A DNA stretch of 54,218 bases from Daejeonella sp. Lineage in GTDB: Bacteria > Bacteroidota > Bacteroidia > Sphingobacteriales > Sphingobacteriaceae. The stretch is taken from positions 1-54,218 of the forward strand of contig NZ_JAUXXZ010000073.1 of NCBI RefSeq assembly GCF_030684675.1, in the 5' to 3' direction. Below are positions 1-5,980 of this stretch, one piece after another. The notes below the pieces were generated by a model. The model had not been told where the DNA came from. It ran no database searches and saw only the letters and a list, made by a program, of their open reading frames with translations. The position numbers and the translations under genes are program-made. Within the stretch, counting starts at the first letter, position 1; every line of letters starts with the position of its first letter.

Positions 1-78
1 AAAAGAAAAAAGAAGCAAAAAAGAAAAAAACTGTGGAAATATGGAAAACTCTATCGAGTTTACCACATTCCCACAGTT
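1..78 (-). terminator. Probable intrinsic terminator for the leftward yqgE-family gene
   Basis: Positions 29-51 and 56-78 form a 23-bp inverted repeat with a 4-base loop. The three imperfect positions are informative: read as minus-strand RNA, two become G-U wobble pairs. The hairpin is followed on that strand by a U-rich tract (positions 28 to 1). The YqgE gene ends at 187 and reads toward it. The A-rich left edge could also be the tail of a gene cut by the window start, but no frame there is convincing. Confidence 0.6.
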
Positions 79-146
79 ACAACAATAATAATAACAGGTT
101 TGTATACCTTTAAAAAGTCAACCTTATTCAGGCACGGACATTGAGC

Positions 147-181
147 TAACCGGTAACTGACAACCGGCAACTGACAACAGA
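147..181. repeat. Heptanucleotide tandem array A
   Basis: Five consecutive 7-mers fit YAACNGR with small changes (TAACCGG, TAACTGA, CAACCGG, CAACTGA, CAACAGA). The array is intergenic, just after the stop codon of the leftward YqgE gene. It is one of seven loci in the window with the same 7-bp period. Confidence 0.7.
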
Positions 182-186
182 TTACT

Positions 187-750
187 CTAATTCCACTGCG
201 GGTTTTCGGGGAAATTAGCAATGTGCGCATATTTCGGTCCAAGGCCAATAACCACTTCTCTCCATAAGTTTTCTTCATCTTCAACAAAAATCACCTCAGG
301 ACTGTATTTATCGGTTACCAGCCAAGAATTCTGATCGATTTCTTCATTCAACTGACCAGCACCCCATCCTGAATAACCAACGAAAAATTTGATCTCTTCA
401 TAATTAAGCTGATTATTGTTAAAAAGGATCTTAATTGTTTCGAAATTACCTCCCCAAAAGACTCCTTTTCTGATCATAACTCCGCTATTCAGTTTATCAT
501 AACAAGAATGAACAAAATGAAGAGTATCTGGTGCTACCGGGCCTCCGAAGTAAACCGGAAAATCAGCTCCCTTTAAATCGGGGATCAAATCATTCAGAAG
601 CAGATCACTTCGTTGATTTAAGATAAAGCCAACTGACCCTGCTTCTTCAGATTCGGTAAGTAAAACAACTGACCTCTTAAAATTAGGATCAGACATAAAT
701 GGTTCTGAAACGATCAGGCTTCCACTTTTGGGTTTAAGGGGACTAAGCAT
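187..750 (-). CDS. YqgE/AlgH family protein
   Basis: A 187-residue protein of the UPF0301 (YqgE/AlgH) family, whose molecular role is poorly defined. The family blocks are all present: the G-S-L-I-V-S-x-P-F stretch at residues 10-18, G-F-I-L-N at 41-45, Y-F-G-G-P-V at 67-72 and G-Y-S-G-W-G-A-G-Q-L at 125-134. Length matches the family. There is no signal peptide or membrane segment, so it is probably cytoplasmic. It is transcribed leftward on its own toward a hairpin at 29-78. A MITE-like element (773-961) lies just upstream, between this gene and the divergent pdxH. The family assignment is firm; a specific function is not implied. Confidence 0.93.
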   Translation of the reverse strand: MLSPLKPKSGSLIVSEPFMSDPNFKRSVVLLTESEEAGSVGFILNQRSDLLLNDLIPDLKGADFPVYFGGPVAPDTLHFVHSCYDKLNSGVMIRKGVFWGGNFETIKILFNNNQLNYEEIKFFVGYSGWGAGQLNEEIDQNSWLVTDKYSPEVIFVEDEENLWREVVIGLGPKYAHIANFPENPQWN

Positions 751-772
751 AAAGAAAATGATAAAGCATAAT

Positions 773-961
773 TTAACCTGAACTCGACATAATATTTAAA
801 ACCGCATAGAAACATAGCATTTTATAGCTGCCAACCTTCATTTTAGACACAGATAGCCTCGAAGCTTCGCTTCAATCTATGTGTCCTTTTAAGCATAGTA
901 TAAGTCAATCTATGTGGTTAAATCTTAATCTTTAGATATTTATACATTCAACTCACGTTAA
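773..961. mobile_element. MITE-like dispersed repeat, copy 1
   Basis: A non-coding element of about 189 bp with related inverted ends: TTAACCTGAACTCGA at the left, and CTCACGTTAA at the right, which reads TTAACGTGAG from the other side. Inside are several CATAGATTG/CAATCTATG words. The reverse complement of 37755-37941 matches it over nearly its whole length. It fills most of the 336-bp gap between the YqgE gene and pdxH. The rest of the gap holds only the candidate pdxH promoter. Confidence 0.75.
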
Positions 962-1030
962 TTTATTATACTTAAAATTACAATATATATCTAATAATCA
1001 TTGAAATGATAGAATGCAATCTGCAATTGT

Positions 1031-1038
1031 TAAGTTTG
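1031..1038 (+). promoter_or_regulatory. Candidate -7 promoter box for pdxH-nuoCD
   Basis: TAAGTTTG matches the Bacteroidota -7 consensus TAnnTTTG and lies 49 bases before the pdxH ATG. No well-spaced -33 TTTG box is seen, so the call rests on the -7 element and its position. Confidence 0.45.
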
Positions 1039-1086
1039 TAATATAAGACAACAAACCTTGTACCAAGCAGGTGAAAAACAATTAAA

Positions 1087-1740
1087 ATGGCAGTAAAAAA
1101 AGAAACACTTGAAAACCTCCGTCAGGAATATATTTCTGAAAAACTATCCAAAAGAGACGTAGATAAAGATCCAATCAAACAATTTGGCAAATGGTTTAAA
1201 GAAGCAATGGATGCAGGCATTCATGAGCCGAATGCAATGACTCTAGCTACAACCAGCATTGACCGTAAACCCAGTGCAAGAATTGTATTGTTAAAAGGAT
1301 ATGAGGAAAGGGGCTTTATGTTCTATACCAATTATCTGAGCGCTAAGGGAAAGGAAATGTCGAAAAATCCTGTTGTAGCCATAGTTTTCCACTGGGCTGA
1401 GCTTGCAAGACAGGTAAGAATCGAGGGAACAGTAGAAAAACTTAGTAAAGAAGAGTCTGATCGTTATTTTCAAAGCCGTCCCAAACAAAGCCAGATTGGC
1501 GCCCTGATTTCTCCGCAAAGTCAGGTAATTGAAGACCGGGAAGACCTAGAAAAGGATTGGAAAGAGGCTGAAATAAGATATGAGAATAAAACGATACCCA
1601 AACCTGCATTTTGGGGTGGTTATCTGATAAAACCGCAGGTGATTGAATTCTGGCAGGGCCGTCCAAGCCGCTTGCACGACAGAATAGTTTATAAAAAAGC
1701 TGATAAAACCAGTTGGAAAATTGTAAGGCTTGCACCCTGA
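1087..1740 (+). CDS. pdxH: Pyridoxamine 5'-phosphate oxidase
   Basis: A 217-residue FMN-dependent oxidase that converts pyridoxine or pyridoxamine 5'-phosphate to pyridoxal 5'-phosphate, the last step of vitamin B6 synthesis and salvage. The FMN/substrate signature is visible: R-I-V-L-L-K followed by G-F-M-F-Y-T-N-Y-x-S-x-K-G-x-E, and near the C-terminus E-F-W-Q-G-R-x-S-R-L-H-D-R (residues 187-199) and the terminal R-L-A-P. Length equals the family norm. The start ATG follows a TAnnTTTG box. nuoC begins 9 bases after the stop, so pdxH probably leads a three-gene transcript with nuoC and nuoD. Confidence 0.96.
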   Translation: MAVKKETLENLRQEYISEKLSKRDVDKDPIKQFGKWFKEAMDAGIHEPNAMTLATTSIDRKPSARIVLLKGYEERGFMFYTNYLSAKGKEMSKNPVVAIVFHWAELARQVRIEGTVEKLSKEESDRYFQSRPKQSQIGALISPQSQVIEDREDLEKDWKEAEIRYENKTIPKPAFWGGYLIKPQVIEFWQGRPSRLHDRIVYKKADKTSWKIVRLAP

Positions 1741-1749
1741 TCTTTACCT

Positions 1750-2247
1750 ATGAATTTTGATGAAATAACAGATCTCTTAAGGGATAAATTCGGGGATGGT
1801 GTGATCTCAGCTATTGAAAAAACTGGCTTACAAGCGGCTTTACAAATAGATCCAGAACTTATTGTGCAGGTTTGTGAAGAGCTCAGAGACAATAATAACA
1901 CCTGGTTTGATTTTCTCTCCTGTCTTAGTGGTGTTGATCATGGGCTAGAAAAGAACAAATTTGAAATAGTCTACCATCTCGCCTCAATACCGCACAAACA
2001 ACAACTTGTTCTCAAAACAATAAAGGATCACGACAGCAATAGCGGCACCTTGCCATCCTTCCACAGCGTTTCAGATGTCTGGCGCACAGCCGAATGGCAT
2101 GAGCGCGAAGCATTTGATCTGTTTGGAATTTATTTCGAAGGCCATCCTGATCTGAGAAGAATACTGCTTCCTGATGACTGGGAGGGTTATCCCCTGCGTA
2201 AGGACTACCAGGCGGCAGAAGAATATAAAGGAATCAAAATTAACTGA
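1750..2247 (+). CDS. nuoC: NADH-quinone oxidoreductase subunit C
   Basis: A 165-residue 30-kDa subunit of respiratory complex I, part of the peripheral arm that holds the quinone-site module together with NuoD. The signature [12 protein letters not shown] is present, followed by [14 protein letters not shown] and G-Y-P-L-R-K-D-Y. It sits between pdxH (9 bases upstream) and nuoD (11 bases downstream). It is not preceded by nuoA/nuoB, which is unusual because nuo genes normally form one long cluster. Confidence 0.96.
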   Translation: MNFDEITDLLRDKFGDGVISAIEKTGLQAALQIDPELIVQVCEELRDNNNTWFDFLSCLSGVDHGLEKNKFEIVYHLASIPHKQQLVLKTIKDHDSNSGTLPSFHSVSDVWRTAEWHEREAFDLFGIYFEGHPDLRRILLPDDWEGYPLRKDYQAAEEYKGIKIN

Positions 2248-2258
2248 GCTATTACCTT

Positions 2259-3440
2259 ATGCAGCTTAATAAAACCAGATATGCTCAATTAACTGAAGGC
2301 CTCAAGCCTGAAGAGATGCTACTCAATATGGGTCCGCAGCACCCTTCCACACATGGCGTTTTAAGACTTGAGCTGATTACCGATGGAGAGATCGTGAAAG
2401 AAGTGATCCCTCATATGGGCTATTTGCATCGGTGCTTTGAAAAGCATTGCGAAAGCCTTACTTATCAGCAGATTATCCCATTTGTAGATCGTATGGACTA
2501 TCTGGCTTCCATGAATAACGATCATGCATTTGTGATGGGTGTTGAACGTATGATGGGTATTGACAAGGATATTCCAAAAAGAGTTGAATACATCCGGGTG
2601 CTGGTTTGTGAGTTGAACCGTATTAGTTCGCATCTCATTGCCATTGGAACCTATGGTATTGATATTGGTGCCTTCACCCCTTTTCTATGGTGTTTTCGGG
2701 ATCGTGAGCACATCATGAATATGCTGGAATGGGCATCAGGTTCAAGAATGCTATATAATTATATCTGGGTTGGCGGTCTTTTCTATGATTTGCCGGTAGG
2801 TTTCGAAGAACGATGCGCTGAATTCATCTCTTATTTTAAGCCAAAGCTCACTGAGTTAAATCAGTTACTTACGGATAATCAGATCTTCATTGGAAGAACA
2901 GCTGGCATTGGGGTTCTTCCTCTTGATGTGGCAATTAATTATGGCTGCTCCGGACCCATGCTCAGAGGATCCGGATTAAAATGGGATCTGAGGCGTGTCG
3001 ATGAGTATTCTGTTTATCCTGAACTGGAGTTTGATATTCCTGTTGGAAGTGGTGAAATGGGAAAGACCGGTGATTGCTGGGACCGGTATAAAATACGTAC
3101 AGATGAGATAGCAGAGTCAATTCGTATCATTGAACAATGTCTTAACAGATTGCAAAAAGAATTAAAACGAAGTCCTGAATTCGACCCAAGAGCTAAACTT
3201 CCAAAAAAGATCATACCCAAAGAGCAGGATTTTTATATCAGGGCTGAAAATCCAAAAGGGGAACTTGGCTATTATTTTATTTGCGATGGAAAGACTGAAA
3301 TTCCCAAACGCGTAAAAGCCAGAGCCCCGAGTTTCAATAATTTATCTGTACTCCCCGAAATATCCAGGGGCGTTTTAATTGCAGATCTGGTAGCTATACT
3401 AGGATCAATTGATATTGTACTTGGCGAGGTAGACCGTTAA
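2259..3440 (+). CDS. nuoD: NADH-quinone oxidoreductase subunit D
   Basis: A 393-residue 49-kDa subunit of complex I, lining the quinone pocket. Near the N-terminus it carries [14 protein letters not shown]. It also has the H-R-C-F-E-K and D-R-M-D-Y stretches, [18 protein letters not shown] and the C-terminal [10 protein letters not shown]. Length fits the family. A bidirectional terminator starts only a few bases after the stop, so the nuo genes here end with nuoD; nuoE onward must lie elsewhere if the complex is complete. Confidence 0.96.
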   Translation: MQLNKTRYAQLTEGLKPEEMLLNMGPQHPSTHGVLRLELITDGEIVKEVIPHMGYLHRCFEKHCESLTYQQIIPFVDRMDYLASMNNDHAFVMGVERMMGIDKDIPKRVEYIRVLVCELNRISSHLIAIGTYGIDIGAFTPFLWCFRDREHIMNMLEWASGSRMLYNYIWVGGLFYDLPVGFEERCAEFISYFKPKLTELNQLLTDNQIFIGRTAGIGVLPLDVAINYGCSGPMLRGSGLKWDLRRVDEYSVYPELEFDIPVGSGEMGKTGDCWDRYKIRTDEIAESIRIIEQCLNRLQKELKRSPEFDPRAKLPKKIIPKEQDFYIRAENPKGELGYYFICDGKTEIPKRVKARAPSFNNLSVLPEISRGVLIADLVAILGSIDIVLGEVDR

Positions 3441-3443
3441 ATT

Positions 3444-3482
3444 AAAAAAGGCTGAAAGAATTTTTAATTCCATCAGCCTTTA
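3444..3482. terminator. Bidirectional terminator between nuoD and the protease gene
   Basis: AAAAAAGGCTGA (about 3444-3455) pairs with TCAGCCTTT (3473-3481), giving a stem flanked by an A-run on one side and T-rich sequence on the other. The convergent genes end at 3440 (plus) and 3502 (minus), so one hairpin can serve both. Confidence 0.7.
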
Positions 3483-3501
3483 TACACACAAAACAAAATA
3501 T

Positions 3502-4593
3502 TTAATAAACCTTAACCATATAAATATATGGTTCCAGTTTCTTGAACTGATCTTTACGGCTTAAACCTGCCAATGTATTTCTTTTATTCACCACCAGTTT
3601 TTCATCCAAAGAATCCTGAGGGATTGCTTCTATTGATTTAAGGATAAAGGATGATTTTATCGCGAATGCTGCACCATCAATTAATGCCTGCTTCCTATTT
3701 ATTATCCCAATGACATTTCCACGATTATCAAGTAATGGTCCACCGCTATTTCCAGGATTAACAGGTATTGAAACCTGATAAGCAACCGTATCTCCTGCAT
3801 ATCCATTTCTTGCACTGACATATCCATTTCCTAAAACCTGCTCATCTCTTGGAAAGCCAATGGTAAATACATCCTCACCCACATCTGAAGTAGCCTTTTT
3901 AAATGTATAAGGCAAACTTGCCAACTTCTCAAAATCAGGATCAGTAATTTGAAGTACTGCCAAATCATAAGCAGGATCCTGATAGATCAATTTTACTTTA
4001 AATGCTTCACCTTCAGAGTTTTGTACATACACGGAGTCAGCTCCATCTACTACATGAAAGTTTGTAACTAAGTACCCATTTGAGGATAGCGCAAAACCTG
4101 TACCTCCGAATTCTCCAGGATCTGCAGGACCTTTCGCAGGCTTATCATTAATGTTCTTGATCAAAGCATTCTGGGAACGTTTAATACTGTTGATCTCCCG
4201 ACGCAGCAGGTTAACATTAGTTGAAATTGACTTAGAAAAATAACCGGTTGAAAGTAAGGTTGCAGAGATTGCTACAAAGGCAACAGAGGCCGCAATAGCA
4301 GTGTTAATACGATATTTCTTCCATAATCGTATATGCCTGGGCACTTCGGGTGCAACTTCATCCTTAATAGCTTGAATATCCAATGATTCATGAATCATAT
4401 TCATATCAGATGAAAGCTTAACCCTGCTTCCATAATCAGACAAATTTGAAATAAAGTTGCGATGCTCAACAACCTTCATATCAAAGGAAGGATCACTTTT
4501 TCTCAATTGCTCAAAATCAGCCAGGACAGATCCCGACAATTCCTCCTTAAGATAAGCATCTATTAAATTCGTTAATTCCAAATCACTTTTCAT
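3502..4593 (-). CDS. Membrane-anchored trypsin-like serine protease with anti-sigma-like N-terminus
   Basis: A 363-residue protein in three parts. Residues 1-90 are soluble and helical with the I-D-A-Y-L-K-E-E-L-S-G pattern common at the N-terminus of Bacteroidota anti-sigma proteins. Residues about 97-118 form one hydrophobic span. Residues about 160-325 are an HtrA/DegS-like trypsin-fold protease with the full triad: His180 (N-F-H-V-V-D-G), Asp210 (D-P-A-Y-D-L-A-V) and Ser283 (G-N-S-G-G-P-L). No PDZ domain follows. The basic flank (K-K-Y-R) before the span predicts a cytoplasmic N-terminus and a periplasmic protease. It begins 10 bases after the ECF sigma gene and is surely co-transcribed. 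Protease and membrane span are seen directly; the anti-sigma role is inferred from pattern and neighbour. It may instead be a stress protease that is merely co-regulated. Confidence 0.88.
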   Translation of the reverse strand: MKSDLELTNLIDAYLKEELSGSVLADFEQLRKSDPSFDMKVVEHRNFISNLSDYGSRVKLSSDMNMIHESLDIQAIKDEVAPEVPRHIRLWKKYRINTAIAASVAFVAISATLLSTGYFSKSISTNVNLLRREINSIKRSQNALIKNINDKPAKGPADPGEFGGTGFALSSNGYLVTNFHVVDGADSVYVQNSEGEAFKVKLIYQDPAYDLAVLQITDPDFEKLASLPYTFKKATSDVGEDVFTIGFPRDEQVLGNGYVSARNGYAGDTVAYQVSIPVNPGNSGGPLLDNRGNVIGIINRKQALIDGAAFAIKSSFILKSIEAIPQDSLDEKLVVNKRNTLAGLSRKDQFKKLEPYIYMVKVY

Positions 4594-4603
4594 CTTCTTC
4601 TAA

Positions 4604-5170
4604 TTAAGTTTGAAAAAATAGTTTTTTCAAACGCTGCAGGCATTTATATTTCTGAGTTTTGGCATTATCCGCATTGGTATAACCAAATTTCTCGCAGATC
4701 TCCTGCATCGATCTGTTGTGTATATAATAATCTTCAATAATAGTTTTACAAGGTTCTCCCAATTGCATGAGAGCTGATTCCATTATTGCAAACTGTCTAT
4801 CCTTTTCTTCATGCTTTTCAAGGTCGTCTTCAACAGCAATAATCTCAGAAAAATCCTGTATGTTCCTGATCGTCTTGCTTTGCTCGTTTAAACGCTTAAG
4901 CCATAACCTTCGGCATACAGAATATAGAAACGTTTTAAGCTTACTGTTTAGCTCAAAGTTTCCAGCTTTAACCTTATTATAAAGAACGATAACCGACTCC
5001 TGAAATACATCTTTAGCGTCATCCTCATTTCCATTGTTTTTTAGTACTAATTGAAGTACCATCGGAAAATAGGAAATATATAAACGGCTAAGTATTTCCT
5101 TTGAATCATTCAGTATCCCTAATACAATCTCACTATCTGCTGGAACTGAACTTTTTACCTCTTTTTTCAC
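4604..5170 (-). CDS. ECF-type RNA polymerase sigma factor
   Basis: A 188-residue sigma-70 family protein with only regions 2 and 4. Region 2 contains D-D-A-K-D-V-F-Q-E-S (about residues 55-64), the usual core-binding helix. Region 4 is the helix-turn-helix S-M-Q-E-I-C-E-K-F-G-Y near residues 154-164, followed by a basic tail. The start is GTG at 5170: an in-frame stop lies just upstream and no ATG is available before region 2. The two-part motif at 5173-5201 ends only two bases before this GTG. The protease/anti-sigma-like gene follows after 10 bases. Together they look like an extracytoplasmic stress regulon with autoregulation. Confidence 0.9.
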   Translation of the reverse strand: MKKEVKSSVPADSEIVLGILNDSKEILSRLYISYFPMVLQLVLKNNGNEDDAKDVFQESVIVLYNKVKAGNFELNSKLKTFLYSVCRRLWLKRLNEQSKTIRNIQDFSEIIAVEDDLEKHEEKDRQFAIMESALMQLGEPCKTIIEDYYIHNRSMQEICEKFGYTNADNAKTQKYKCLQRLKKLFFQT

Positions 5171-5172
5171 TA

Positions 5173-5201
5173 TTAATACTTTTTATCAGGAATTGTAACC
5201 C
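5173..5201 (-). promoter_or_regulatory. Two-part ECF-like promoter motif, sigma-gene copy
   Basis: On the minus strand this reads GGGTTAC, 15 bases, GTATTAA. The same motif with the same spacer length occurs on the plus strand at 5244-5272 before the divergent lipoprotein gene. It resembles -35/-10 elements of an ECF sigma. The GTG start of the sigma gene lies 3 bases beyond, so transcription from here would be leaderless or the start would be internal. An operator role is the alternative. Confidence 0.6.
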
Positions 5202-5243
5202 AATGATAGGAAAATAATTTTTTATTTTTTTTTTGAATAGCTA

Positions 5244-5272
5244 GGGTTACCTTTTTTGTAATTGAGTATTAA
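5244..5272 (+). promoter_or_regulatory. Two-part ECF-like promoter motif, lipoprotein copy
   Basis: GGGTTAC (5244-5250), a 15-base spacer and GTATTAA (5266-5272), identical in both boxes and spacing to the copy in front of the sigma gene. It ends 35 bases before the lipoprotein ATG, a normal distance for a promoter with a short leader. Confidence 0.65.
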
Positions 5273-5307
5273 GAGTAATTATTTATAAATAAATTAAAAC
5301 AAAAACA

Positions 5308-5493
5308 ATGAAAAATTCTTTCAAATTCGGTTTTTTAGCTCTAGCTATCTCTTTATCAGTTGCTGCTTGTAACTCAACCAAAACTGAAGAAGCTGCTGTA
5401 GATTCAACTGCGGTTATGGACACAACTGTTGTTGTTGATTCTGTTGCTACATTAGATACAACTGTTGTTGTTGATTCAGTTGCTACTAAGTAA
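5308..5493 (+). CDS. Small repetitive lipoprotein
   Basis: A 61-residue protein with a lipoprotein signal peptide ending in V-A-A-C (Cys21). The mature part is about 40 residues, low in complexity and acidic, with two copies of D-T-T-V-V-V-D-S-V-A-T. The DNA of the two copies is also nearly identical, which suggests a recent duplication. It is divergent from the ECF sigma gene, has the same promoter-like motif, and is followed by a strong terminator, so it is a monocistronic gene of the same probable regulon. No known domain is recognised. A role as an abundant envelope lipoprotein induced by stress is inference. Confidence 0.8.
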   Translation: MKNSFKFGFLALAISLSVAACNSTKTEEAAVDSTAVMDTTVVVDSVATLDTTVVVDSVATK

Positions 5494-5513
5494 TTAAACC
5501 CAAATTACAATTG

Positions 5514-5547
5514 ACCCTCCAGGATATAATCCTGGAGGGTTTTTTAT
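5514..5547 (+). terminator. Intrinsic terminator of the small lipoprotein gene
   Basis: A perfect 12-bp stem (ACCCTCCAGGAT at 5514-5525 with its complement at 5529-5540), a 3-base loop and a T-run. This is the cleanest terminator in the window. Confidence 0.92.
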
Positions 5548-5624
5548 TTCTATAGTCTCGGGTAAGCTTTATAAGTAAGCTGATTTATAGCTGTTCGCCA
5601 AGTCCCTGGATATGAAGAAAACAA

Positions 5625-5881
5625 TCAGTTTTCATCCAGGTCAGTATGATCATCACCCCCAGACTATAATAATTGTTTTCCACATCCTCCTCTCCTATCA
5701 GTTCATTGGCATCATCGAGTTCGGCTCCGGGTACATCAAGACCTTCATCAAGTCCGGAATCTGATTTAATTTTCTTTTCACCGGTTAATTCAGACTCATC
5801 AAAAGCCACCTTCTGATCATTCTGAAAAATATCTTCATCAGAAGGATAAACCGGATAGGCCGGAAGCTTGAATATATATAA
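5625..5881 (-). pseudogene. Frameshifted conserved small acidic protein
   Basis: The minus-strand frame open from about 5881 encodes an acidic protein with Y-P-S-D-E-D-I, L-D-V-P-G-A-E-L-D-D and E-E-D-V-E-N-N-Y-Y-S-L-G. I recall these blocks from a conserved hypothetical protein of Sphingobacteria. After Y-Y-S-L-G the frame slips into an unrelated tail that ends at 5585. One extra G in the five-G run (C5 at 5656-5660) would restore G-G-D-D-H-T-D-L-D-E-N and a stop at 5625. No ATG, GTG or TTG is available at the N-terminal side before the in-frame stop at 5882; the first GTG is at 5809. It is therefore broken, mis-sequenced in the homopolymer, or uses an unusual start. Family recall is from memory. 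Confidence 0.6.
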
Positions 5882-5923
5882 TCAATTTTAATACCAGAAA
5901 AGAAGATCCTAAAAATAATTCCA

Positions 5924-5958
5924 AATAAAAAAGCGGGTCATGCTGATATGACCCGCTT
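5924..5958 (-). terminator. Terminator of the RND efflux operon
   Basis: AAGCGGGTCAT (5931-5941) pairs with ATGACCCGCTT (5948-5958), and a T-run follows on the minus strand. It lies 23 bases after the stop codon of the RND pump gene. Confidence 0.88.
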
Positions 5959-5980
5959 CAGAATATTTCAATTATAATTT

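Noticed and set aside
29-78. DnaA-box-like words (TGTGGAAAT, TTTCCATA) as a replication origin
   Set aside because: The words are the two arms of one inverted repeat followed by a U-tract, which a terminator explains. There is no box cluster, AT-rich unwinding element or dnaA/dnaN neighbour.
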